Shown here one piece after another: positions 43,217-50,806 of a stretch of 64,000 nt of DNA. Source of the DNA: Caballeronia hypogeia (GTDB taxonomy: Bacteria > Pseudomonadota > Gammaproteobacteria > Burkholderiales > Burkholderiaceae); NCBI RefSeq assembly GCF_001544875.2, contig NZ_FCOA02000029.1, positions 1-64,000 of the forward strand, in the 5' to 3' direction. Numbering within the stretch: position 1 is the stretch's first letter; each line of letters begins with the position of its first letter. A program made the position numbers and the translations under genes. Below the pieces are notes generated by a model. It was not told where the DNA came from, did no database searches, and was given only the letters and a program-made list of their open reading frames with translations.

Positions 43217-43777
43217 ATGAAAAAATATTCGGAGACAGCCGCGACGCTGAAAGGCCGCCGCGGATTCATTATAGGCGCGGGTGCCACCGTGACCGCGGCC
43301 GGAATCTGGTCGATGACCGGAATCGCGGCCTTCGCGGGCACCTCCAATTCACTGCTCGACTATGTCTGTGATCAGACAATCCCGGATACAGATACACCGG
43401 GGGCCGTTGCTGTGGGCGTGCCGCGATTCGTTCAACTCGCTATCAGCCGCGGACTGCTCGGTGCGAAGTCGAATCTACTTGAGTCGCTCACGACGGAACT
43501 CGATACGGCAGCACGAGGCAAGTTCATGGCGCTGCCTGCAGATGCGCGATTGCAGGTGCTTGCTCGACATGATGCTGACAGCTTCGAGCGAGGACGGTCC
43601 AAACCCGGTCGAGCTTGGCCTACCGTGAAACGTCTTGTCATAGTCGGCTACTACACGTCCGAAGTGGGCGGTTCGCGAGAACTTCGGTACGTGCTGGATC
43701 CGGGCGAGTTTAAGCCTGACGTGCCGTATGCGTCTGGCGACCGCGCTTATTCGAACGACTGGTTTGGGGTGATGTGA
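43217..43777 (+). CDS. Gluconate 2-dehydrogenase subunit 3-family protein
   Basis: A 186-residue small subunit. A Tat-like leader, KGRRGFIIGAG with Arg14-Arg15, is followed by the family hallmark QTIPDTDTPGAVAVGVPRFV and a C-terminal WPTVKRLVIVGYYTSEVGGS. In FAD-dependent glucose, glucoside-3- and gluconate dehydrogenases this subunit is exported by Tat and carries the flavoprotein with it. The GMC subunit follows immediately with its GTG/ATG overlapping this stop, and it has no signal of its own, which fits the hitchhiker mechanism. Confidence 0.9.
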   Translation: MKKYSETAATLKGRRGFIIGAGATVTAAGIWSMTGIAAFAGTSNSLLDYVCDQTIPDTDTPGAVAVGVPRFVQLAISRGLLGAKSNLLESLTTELDTAARGKFMALPADARLQVLARHDADSFERGRSKPGRAWPTVKRLVIVGYYTSEVGGSRELRYVLDPGEFKPDVPYASGDRAYSNDWFGVM

Positions 43778-43779
43778 TC

Positions 43780-45462
43780 ATGGGTTACGATTTCGATGCA
43801 ATCGTCGTTGGCTCCGGAATTTCTGGTGGCTGGGCGGCCAAGGAACTGTGCGAGAAAGGCCTCAAGGTGGCGTTGATCGAACGCGGTAGGCCGATCGAGC
43901 ACCAGACCGACTACCACAACGAAATGCGAGCTCCTTGGGAGTTGCCATTTCGCGGCATTGGCGACCAGCGTCTGTACGACCGTGACTATCGGGAACAACA
44001 AGGTCTCTTCTTCAACGAGTGGACTCAGGATCACTGGGTCAACGACAGGCAGAATCCCTACGAAACGTCCGGATCGAGCCCGTTCCAGTGGCGCAGAGGC
44101 TACCAGCTCGGTGGCCGATCCCTGACGTGGGGACGACATGTATTCCGTCGCGACGACCACGATTTCGAGGCGAATCTGAAGGACGGCAACGGCGTTGATT
44201 GGCCGATACGTTACCGGGATCTCTCACCTTGGTACGCCCACGTTGAATCGTTCATCGGTGTCTCTGGCGACTCGGCGGACAAGGTAGAGGGCTTACCGAA
44301 CGGCGTGTTCCAGGCGCCATTTGGATTGACGAACCCTGAACTCGCGCTGAAGGAGCGCCTCGCCAAACAATATGATGGGCGGCGGCAGTTGATCATCGGG
44401 CGAATTGCTCACCTGAGGGAACCGAAAGATGGGCGCGCCCCTTGCCAGGCGAGGCTCATCTGCTCACGGGGATGCTCCTATGGAGCCTACTTCAGTACGC
44501 AAAGTTCGACGTTGCCCGCGGCGCGCGCCACTGGAAACCTCACAGTACTGACGGACCAGATCGTCGAAAAGGTCGATTACGATGCGACATCGAAGCGTGC
44601 CACAGGTGTAAGCCTCCTGAGTTCGATTGACGGGTCTCGCAAGTGCCTCACATCACGAGTCGTGTTTCTCAATGCGTCCGCCTTCAACTCGGTAGGCCTT
44701 TTGCTGAGATCGGCATGTGATGCGTTTCCCGATGGCTTGGGAAATTCCAGCGGTGTGCTCGGCAAGTTCATCATGGATCATGCATCGACCACCTTCGTGG
44801 CACGCATCAAGGAATTCGACAACAGTACCTATGCGATCAATCGACCCGCTGCGTTTCTGATCCCGCGGTTCGTCAACGTAACGGAGAAGGCAGAAGGACT
44901 CTTGCGTGGCTACGCCTTTCAGGGCGGTGCCTTTCGACGGGGTTATCCACGAGGCGCGGAAGGCCCGGGACTAGGCGTTCCGCTGAAGAAAGAACTGAAG
45001 GGCGTCGGTGACTGGATTCTTTTCATGGGCGGATTCATCGAATCACTTCCGCGCGCGAGTAACACTGTCACGCTGTCTCGCAACGCGCTTGACGCCTACG
45101 GGATGCCGCAACTCCACATCAACTTCGACTACTCGGACAACGAGCACCGACTTGCTGAACACGCGACCAATTCAGCGCGTGAAATGGCGACCATGATGGG
45201 GTGGGATGTCTTGCACGCGTCGCCGGAGTTGGGTCGCCCGGGAAGTTCAGTTCATGAAATGGGTGGGGCTCGCATGGGACGAGATCCTGGGACTTCAGTT
45301 CTCAACGGATTCAACCAGAGTCACGACATCCCGAACCTCTTTGTGACAGACGGCGCTGCGATGACTTCGTCTGGATCCGTCAACCCGTCCCTGACGTATA
45401 TGGCGCTCACGGCGCGCGCAGCAGACTACGCCGTGTCGCAGATCAAGGCGGCTGCGCTCTGA
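43780..45462 (+). CDS. GMC-family FAD oxidoreductase (glucoside 3-dehydrogenase-like)
   Basis: A 560-residue GMC flavoprotein. The FAD loop is VGSGISGGWAAKEL (residues 10-23). The active-site pair is His492 (SSVHEMGGARMG) and Asn535 (GSVNPSLTYMAL), 43 residues apart as usual. A Cys cluster RLICSRGCSYGA could match the Fe-S-binding region of FAD-glucose dehydrogenase catalytic subunits. With subunit 3 and the cytochrome it would form a periplasmic dehydrogenase oxidising the sugar C3-OH, the activation needed before C- or O-glycoside cleavage. It is the last gene of the operon; an intrinsic terminator follows. Confidence 0.9.
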   Translation: MGYDFDAIVVGSGISGGWAAKELCEKGLKVALIERGRPIEHQTDYHNEMRAPWELPFRGIGDQRLYDRDYREQQGLFFNEWTQDHWVNDRQNPYETSGSSPFQWRRGYQLGGRSLTWGRHVFRRDDHDFEANLKDGNGVDWPIRYRDLSPWYAHVESFIGVSGDSADKVEGLPNGVFQAPFGLTNPELALKERLAKQYDGRRQLIIGRIAHLREPKDGRAPCQARLICSRGCSYGAYFSTQSSTLPAARATGNLTVLTDQIVEKVDYDATSKRATGVSLLSSIDGSRKCLTSRVVFLNASAFNSVGLLLRSACDAFPDGLGNSSGVLGKFIMDHASTTFVARIKEFDNSTYAINRPAAFLIPRFVNVTEKAEGLLRGYAFQGGAFRRGYPRGAEGPGLGVPLKKELKGVGDWILFMGGFIESLPRASNTVTLSRNALDAYGMPQLHINFDYSDNEHRLAEHATNSAREMATMMGWDVLHASPELGRPGSSVHEMGGARMGRDPGTSVLNGFNQSHDIPNLFVTDGAAMTSSGSVNPSLTYMALTARAADYAVSQIKAAAL

Positions 45463-45480
45463 CGGCTACGGAGGTGGAAG

Positions 45481-45518
45481 CGAAAGCGACTTTGCCCTCG
45501 TCGGCAGAGTCGCTTTCG
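45481..45518 (+). terminator. Intrinsic terminator of the glycoside operon
   Basis: CGAAAGCGACT (45481-45491) pairs perfectly with AGTCGCTTTCG (45508-45518); an inner TGCC/GGCA pairing tightens the loop, and TTCGTT follows. It lies 19 bp after the GMC stop codon. A clear hairpin with a modest T-run. Confidence 0.75.
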
Positions 45519-46022
45519 TTCGTTATCGTCCTGCCCCTCCCGACGTCTAGCAGACACGTCTTCAAGAGTTCCCTGGACATTCGAGCACGTCAGCAACAGC
45601 ACGGAACCGTCGCGTATGAATTTGCGGCTGCGCAAATAAGGTGTCGCGTGCGCCATCAGCGCCGATCCGGCGAGCGCACAGAAGATAGCCATTCGAAGCA
45701 GGGCGAGCGGTGACGGCAAGTTGCTGACATGCCGGGCAGTGATCGCTGGCTCGGGCACGGTCAGCCGATCGGAACTCGCGGTCGCCTTGGTTGCGTAACC
45801 GCTCTGGAACCGGAGTTCTGATGCTCGCGTCGCCCCCCAGGCGCGTCGCGTTCACGAGCTTCAGCTGATTCTGATGACTTACGCGTGATGGAAAAATTCT
45901 GGATGGCTTTTCGCCGACGCTTGGTCGAGCACAGCTTTGGAGGAGGACAGAGCAGAGCGCCTCTAATTCTGGGCGTGGGGAGAGCAGCTAGGCGTAATTG
46001 GATGCTCATGCGCGGTGATACA
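45519..46022. other. Intergenic region, no supported gene
   Basis: About 500 bp. A minus-strand frame (45426-45758) has a short hydrophobic start (MAIFCALAGSALMAHA) but a basic, low-complexity tail and overlaps the terminator and the GMC gene, so it is not called; at most it is a decayed exported protein. Nothing else was recognised. Confidence 0.4.
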
Positions 46023-46053
46023 CATCCCGAGCATCGCTGCAGTGCTCGGGATG
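46023..46053 (-). terminator. Strong hairpin downstream of a small exported-protein gene
   Basis: CATCCCGAGCA (46023-46033) and TGCTCGGGATG (46043-46053) form a perfect 11-bp stem with a 9-base loop. It lies 9 bp past the stop codon of the minus-strand gene 46063-46341. The U-tract is weak, but position and strength fit a terminator. Confidence 0.6.
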
Positions 46054-46062
46054 CTTCCAGAA

Positions 46063-46341
46063 CTAGTCTAGCTTCCTCCCGATTGACGACATTTGTGGTG
46101 CGGAGGCAGCGGGAGCCGCAGGCTGGCTTGCACCGCGACCGCGAGGAGGCCCGGGCGGATGGTCAAGTCGCGACGGCGGGGCTGGGCCACGCTTTGGCGG
46201 GCGACACTTCGCTGTCTTTTGATCCTGATGCCACCCGACCTTGCAGACAACTTTTTTGGGCTGCGCTTCCACGCTGTCGCCGGCGAACAGCGAGACGGTG
46301 ACCGTGGCGCCGGCAAACAGAACGGTGAGAATACGTTTCAT
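46063..46341 (-). CDS. Small exported proline-rich protein
   Basis: A 92-residue protein with a good signal peptide (MKRILTVLFAGATVTVSLFA, cleavage near DSVEA), one pair of Cys (KKVVCKVGWH and AKCRPP) and a Pro/Arg-rich tail. A strong hairpin right after its stop and its place upstream of, and on the same strand as, a porin support a real gene. The ribosome site is poor. There is no family assignment. The Cys-x(13)-Cys arrangement could close a small loop in the periplasm. Confidence 0.55.
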   Translation of the reverse strand: MKRILTVLFAGATVTVSLFAGDSVEAQPKKVVCKVGWHQDQKTAKCRPPKRGPAPPSRLDHPPGPPRGRGASQPAAPAASAPQMSSIGRKLD

Positions 46342-46383
46342 GATGGTTTTCCGAGAGAGAGTTGCTACGCGCGTGGAAGATGG

Positions 46384-47481
46384 TTAGAACCGGTGTGTAA
46401 TACCCACCCGTAGAAGCGACTGATTCTCCCCCGACGACGATTCTGGCAGGAAGCCGATACGCGCGACCGCGCCGTCTCCACTGGCGCGCTGGTAGGCGGC
46501 TAACGCATAGACGTCAGTCCGCTTCGAGAGTCCGTAGAATGCGCCAACTGAGACCTGATGATAGTGGTTACTGTTCAGGACGTCGTTGCCCCAGCCGTAC
46601 TGATAGTGAACCGACAGCGTGACATTGAGCGTAGCGGGATAGAATCCGCCGACGCTGACAACCTGCGCACCGGCACCATTGTTCGGGTTCCTGGAGTTCG
46701 TGTAGAGCGCGTCGATGAAGCCAATGCCTACCGCGAGACGACCGCCAACGCCTACGTTGCGCAACGCTTGCCCGTCATTGACGATATCGGTGTTGCGCGT
46801 GTACGTGTAGGCGGCATCGAGTTGCAACGGACCACAAGAATAGTCGGCGCCAAAGCTCTGCGTATTGCCCCGGCCCGTGTGTCCCGGCACACCGCCGAAG
46901 GCATACATTGCACCGAGAGAAAGCCCATATATCGCAGGGGTGCGATATGAAATCGCATTGTTGTACAGGTACCAGCCGATTACACCGTTGAAGTCCAGCG
47001 ATCCCATCGCGAGATTGAAGCCGGAGAAGGGTCCGGCCGCGCTGTTGTAGGGCGGCATCGCGTAGAGCTCAGGACCCCAACGTGAAAGCGTGAGCGACTG
47101 GAACATGTAGTCGTTCAATTGCCCGGCAGTGACAGTACCCCAGTCGTTGCTGCGCACGCCGATCTGCGGCCCGAACCCGTAGTTGGCGCCCGTCGAGGCG
47201 TTGAAGCTTTGAGAAACGTCGAAGAAGAAGCTGTTTCCCGCACCCAGATCCTCGGTGCCGCGGAATCCGATACCGCTCTTCCACATGATTCCGGGTTGCA
47301 TCTCGATCTGTGAAGCGCCTTTTACATTCGAGATGTAGGTGATGCCGTTGTCGATGGTCCCGTAAAGGGACACCTGCGCACTGCAGACGTTTGAAACCGC
47401 AAGGGCCACCGTCCCGGCAGCGAGCAGCTTGTTGGCGTTTCTATGCGGGCACGCGGTCGTGCGCGCAGCAGACTTCTTCAT
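46384..47481 (-). CDS. Gram-negative porin, Burkholderia type
   Basis: A 365-residue trimeric porin with a signal peptide (LLAAGTVALAVSNVCSAQ), first strand VSLYGTIDNGITYISN, GFRGTEDLGAGNSFFFD and the final LLRVGITHRF ending in Phe. GGAG lies 6 bp before the ATG. It is transcribed divergently from a LysR gene, with operator-like palindromes in the 164-bp gap, so it is likely regulated by that protein and serves uptake of the aromatic substrate handled downstream. Confidence 0.92.
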   Translation of the reverse strand: MKKSAARTTACPHRNANKLLAAGTVALAVSNVCSAQVSLYGTIDNGITYISNVKGASQIEMQPGIMWKSGIGFRGTEDLGAGNSFFFDVSQSFNASTGANYGFGPQIGVRSNDWGTVTAGQLNDYMFQSLTLSRWGPELYAMPPYNSAAGPFSGFNLAMGSLDFNGVIGWYLYNNAISYRTPAIYGLSLGAMYAFGGVPGHTGRGNTQSFGADYSCGPLQLDAAYTYTRNTDIVNDGQALRNVGVGGRLAVGIGFIDALYTNSRNPNNGAGAQVVSVGGFYPATLNVTLSVHYQYGWGNDVLNSNHYHQVSVGAFYGLSKRTDVYALAAYQRASGDGAVARIGFLPESSSGENQSLLRVGITHRF

Positions 47482-47583
47482 GCTGTCTCCATCTCCTGTT
47501 TTGCGTTATCAACACGCCCTCGTTGAGGGGCGCTCATCCGCCAACGCGTGGCTGGAATGACGCAAGCGTAGAAGTGGAACGAT

Positions 47584-47615
47584 CATTGATCAAAGCCGTG
47601 CGCGATATTAATATC
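47584..47615. promoter_or_regulatory. LysR operator region between porin and LysR genes
   Basis: CATTGATCAAAGC (47584-47596) is the exact reverse complement of the element at 50740-50752 near the second LysR gene. The palindrome GATATTAATATC (47604-47615) lies next to it. It is placed between divergent genes, as expected for LysR sites with a T-N11-A core. Confidence 0.6.
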
Positions 47616-47645
47616 ATCACGCGCGGTGATTACTAAGGATGAGAA

Positions 47646-48641
47646 ATGAAAGAAACAAAGGAGACGAAAGGGGAGCGGGCGACGAGGCCGGCGGAGCCGG
47701 CGCCCGCGGAACGTATCGACCTCAATCTTCTGAACGTGTTCGACGTTGTGATGACAGAACGGCACGTGACGCGCGCGGCCGAGCGCCTGGAGATGACGCA
47801 GTCAGCCGTGAGCAATTCGCTCAACAGGCTTCGGGTGCAGTTCAAAGACCAGCTCTTCGTGAAGACGCCCAAAGGTGTGATGCCCACGCCGCGTGCGTTG
47901 GCGATGTGGCCGAGAGTGCATCAGGCCATGGAAGAACTGCATGCGGCAACGCATCTGGATGATATGGCCGTCGGCGACACCGATATGCGCTTTCGCATAT
48001 CGCTCGGCGACCTGTCTGCTTCCCTGCTAGCCCCACATCTCTACCGTGTGCTGGCCGCTCATTCCGCGCTCACCCGTCTGTCGTTCGTTCCGCACGACCC
48101 GGCGATGGCGGGCGCGCGGCTCATGCGTGGCGAGGTGGATTTTGCGATTGGCCTTGAGCCTCCGCGGGCGGCGGTTGTCCAAGGGATGCCACTCTGGTCA
48201 ACTTCGTACCTGATCGCGGGCCGTAAAGGACATCCGCTGTTTGAAAAACCAATCTCACTCGCGTCCTTCTGTGAGACTCCCCAGCTTGCGGTCAATGTCC
48301 TTGGCGAAGATGACGCGCCGAGCGCGGTCGACGATGCGCTGGCAAATCGCGGTCTGAAACGAGATGTCCGGTTCTCCGTCAATCAATTTTCCGTAGCCGC
48401 TCCGATCTTGCGTGAGTCGGAGTTAATCGCCGTGCTGCCTTCGAGGTTGGCCTTGACATACACGGCGCGCGGCATCATCGAGACACGACCCCTTCCTTTT
48501 TCGATTCCGGACGCCGTGCTTTATTTGACCTGGCATCAGCGGAGCAACACGTTACCGTCGCATCAATGGCTCAAACAGCGATTGATCGAAGCAGCAACAC
48601 AGTTGAACATCGACGCAGAGCGAGAGCTACGTAAAGGATGA
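47646..48641 (+). CDS. LysR-family transcriptional regulator (NodD-like), copy 1
   Basis: A 331-residue LysR protein. The winged helix-turn-helix is RIDLNLLNVFDVVMTERHVT, then RAAERLEMTQSAVSNSLNRL, with effector-binding domain features such as FRISLGDLSASLLAPHLYR and LMRGEVDFAIGLEPP. The recognition helix is almost identical to that of the second LysR protein (49679-50692), so both should read the same operator, and an identical 13-bp element is found by both. Divergent to the porin. It is followed after 176 bp by the degenerate FAH gene. Effector unknown. Confidence 0.93.
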   Translation: MKETKETKGERATRPAEPAPAERIDLNLLNVFDVVMTERHVTRAAERLEMTQSAVSNSLNRLRVQFKDQLFVKTPKGVMPTPRALAMWPRVHQAMEELHAATHLDDMAVGDTDMRFRISLGDLSASLLAPHLYRVLAAHSALTRLSFVPHDPAMAGARLMRGEVDFAIGLEPPRAAVVQGMPLWSTSYLIAGRKGHPLFEKPISLASFCETPQLAVNVLGEDDAPSAVDDALANRGLKRDVRFSVNQFSVAAPILRESELIAVLPSRLALTYTARGIIETRPLPFSIPDAVLYLTWHQRSNTLPSHQWLKQRLIEAATQLNIDAERELRKG

Positions 48642-48817
48642 TGTGACCGATTATTCGTCTCGGTGATGATGCTCATATTCTTGGATACGTTGCATGCGCT
48701 TTGTGGGCTGGTTAGCCTCTTTGGGCGACTAGCTGGCGGCCAGTGGAGGAGAATGATCGGGTTTTTGGGAATCTTGCCTCAGCCAGTCTCGCTACCCAAT
48801 CTAATCGACGAGGCAGC

Positions 48818-49669
48818 ATGCGGCTGGTCAGCTTTTCACACAAAGGGTCCCATAGCTGGGGGGCTCTGACTGAGTCTGGGGTGTACGACTTTAAGGCCTT
48901 GTCCGACGGGGAGTGGCCGACTTTGCGCGGCGCCATCGCGGGCCGGGCCCTAGGCCAATTTCGGTCGCTGGTCGCATCCTCGGAAGCAACGTTCCAGTTG
49001 CAAGACGTGTCGCTTCAAACCGTGATCCCTGACACTACGACGATCTTCTGTTCGGAAGCGAGTGCTGGCGCCGATTCGGGCAAGAAGCGCGTCTCGATGC
49101 ACGCGCGACGGGAGGTCGTCATTCGGCTTGCCAGTACCCTGGTTGGACACGGCAATCCGCTGGTGCGCCCGGCGGATTCCGAGCAGTTTGAGTTTCGCGG
49201 TCGTCTAGCCGTCGTTATAGGACGCTCCTGCCGACGAGTGCCCGCGGAACTCGCGATCGATCACGTCGTCGGCTATGCACCGTTCGTGGAAACCACTGTC
49301 CGCGAATGGCTACGGCCGGGCTCCTCAAGCACCCCGGCAATCAATTTCCCGCTCACCTGTGGAATCGGACCATGGATGAAGATGCGTGAGTCTCCCGGTG
49401 AAGAGGCGACCTTCGAGATTGCAACGCGCCTGAACGGTTCCGAAGTGAGCCGTCAGCCAGCGACAGAATTCGAGCGGGAGATCGCAGATTCTATTGCGTA
49501 CTGTTCGGCGTTCACGACATTGCAACCGGGTGACGTCCTCGTTGTCGGCGGACGTGGCCGGCGGGAACACAATGAAGATCCGACGTATCTTAAACCGGGC
49601 GACAACCTCGAACTCGAAATCGCCAACGTCGGCACGCTCTTTCACCCGGTCATTGATGAAGTGCGCTAG
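48818..49669 (+). CDS. FAH-family protein lacking metal ligands (probable pseudoenzyme)
   Basis: A 283-residue fumarylacetoacetate-hydrolase-fold protein, colinear with the FAH at 54903. There the metal ligands are Glu127, Glu129 and Asp158. Here the same positions are Arg127, Arg129 (FEFRGRLAVVIG) and Glu158 (FVETTVREW). The catalytic His segment (AYHEHRLE in the paralogue) is replaced by SAGADSGK, and the C-terminal GTPGG by GGRGRR. The fold-defining strands stay intact and the frame is open, so it looks selected for something other than metal catalysis, such as a partner or sensing role. ATG 48818 has GAGG upstream. Confidence 0.82.
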   Translation: MRLVSFSHKGSHSWGALTESGVYDFKALSDGEWPTLRGAIAGRALGQFRSLVASSEATFQLQDVSLQTVIPDTTTIFCSEASAGADSGKKRVSMHARREVVIRLASTLVGHGNPLVRPADSEQFEFRGRLAVVIGRSCRRVPAELAIDHVVGYAPFVETTVREWLRPGSSSTPAINFPLTCGIGPWMKMRESPGEEATFEIATRLNGSEVSRQPATEFEREIADSIAYCSAFTTLQPGDVLVVGGRGRREHNEDPTYLKPGDNLELEIANVGTLFHPVIDEVR

Positions 49670-49678
49670 GAAATTCCG

Positions 49679-50692
49679 CTAGCGCGTCGACTTCTTGACG
49701 CCGAGTTCCGCCGCCATGAGGTCGGCGCCGACGTTCAATTGCGTTGCCGACTCGAGCAGGCGCTGCTTGAACCATTGATGCGCGGGGAGTGAATTGCTGC
49801 GCTGGTGCCAACTGAGCGACAGCACAATGTCCGGGACTGTAAAGGGAAGCGCGCATACGTCGATCTGCTCACGAGCCCGCGCGGTCATGGCGAACCGAGC
49901 GGGAAGGGCTGCGATCAGGTCAGAGTCCAAGAGAATCGATGTCGCTACCGAGAATTGATTCACGGTCATGCGGACATTGCGGCTGAGGCCCCGAATCGTG
50001 AGCGCATCGTCGATCGGGCTCGGATAATCATCATCGCCGGGCAGGTTGATCGCAAGTTGCGGTGCCTCACAGAACTGCGCAAGCGACACTCGACCCTTCA
50101 CGACCGGGTGACCCCGCCGGGCCGCGACGACATACGATTCAGACCACAGCGGCATCGACTGAACCACGGACGTCTTGGGCGGTTCGATGCTGACAATGAA
50201 ATCCACCTCCCCGCGCATCAGCCGCGGTCCGGCAGTCGCCGGATCATGCGGAATGACGAAAATGCTCGCCTCAGGCGCTAAGTCGGCCATGCTCCGATAA
50301 AGATGTGGCAGGAGCAGCGATGCGGATAAGTCGCCCATCGACACCCGGAAACGTTGCGCAGTATGTGGGGCGTCAAATCCCGCAGGCAAAACCGTGTCGT
50401 AGATGTCCGCGATCGACTGATGAATCGACGGCCACAACGTCATGGCACGAGGTGTCGGGTTCACGCCACGCGCCGATTTCACGAACAACTGATCTTTGAA
50501 GAGATCGCGCAGGCGGTTAAGCGCGTTACTTACGGAAGACTGTGTCATCTCCAGGCGTTCCGCCGCGCGCGTCACGTGACGCTCCGTCATTACAACGTCG
50601 AATACCCGCATCAAGTTCAAATCCAGGCGCATCCGGGCGGGGTCAATGATTGGCGCTAGAGCGCCGGAAGTAGGCCCGCTCGATGAGGTCAT
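49679..50692 (-). CDS. LysR-family transcriptional regulator (NodD-like), copy 2
   Basis: About 337 residues from ATG 50692 (GGAGACAAAG just before it; ATG 50710 or TTG 50725 are upstream alternatives). The HTH reads LDLNLMRVFDVVMTERHVT then RAAERLEMTQSSVSNALNRL, nearly the same as LysR copy 1. The effector domain has VSMGDLSASLLLPHLYRS and LMRGEVDFIVSIEPP. It is divergent from the flavin hydroxylase operon and convergent with the degenerate FAH gene (9 bp apart). Likely the main activator of the hydroxyquinol operon, with possible cross-talk to copy 1. Confidence 0.93.
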   Translation of the reverse strand: MTSSSGPTSGALAPIIDPARMRLDLNLMRVFDVVMTERHVTRAAERLEMTQSSVSNALNRLRDLFKDQLFVKSARGVNPTPRAMTLWPSIHQSIADIYDTVLPAGFDAPHTAQRFRVSMGDLSASLLLPHLYRSMADLAPEASIFVIPHDPATAGPRLMRGEVDFIVSIEPPKTSVVQSMPLWSESYVVAARRGHPVVKGRVSLAQFCEAPQLAINLPGDDDYPSPIDDALTIRGLSRNVRMTVNQFSVATSILLDSDLIAALPARFAMTARAREQIDVCALPFTVPDIVLSLSWHQRSNSLPAHQWFKQRLLESATQLNVGADLMAAELGVKKSTR

Positions 50693-50739
50693 CTTTGTCT
50701 CCATTATCATCCTAAACAATGACAATTATATTGCTAACC

Positions 50740-50770
50740 GCTTTGATCAATGACGCTGACGTGAATATTC
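50740..50770. promoter_or_regulatory. LysR operator upstream of the aromatic operon
   Basis: GCTTTGATCAATG (50740-50752) is the exact reverse complement of the 47584-47596 element, and a second small palindrome GAATATTC lies at 50763-50770. It sits in the 114-bp gap between the divergent LysR and hydroxylase genes. Confidence 0.6.
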
Positions 50771-50806
50771 TTGGAACCCATCGACACACACGAAGGGTGA
50801 AGATCA

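Noticed and set aside
45426..45758. Possible small exported protein on the minus strand
   Set aside because: Hydrophobic start but it overlaps the GMC gene end and the operon terminator, and its C-terminal half is basic low-complexity sequence.
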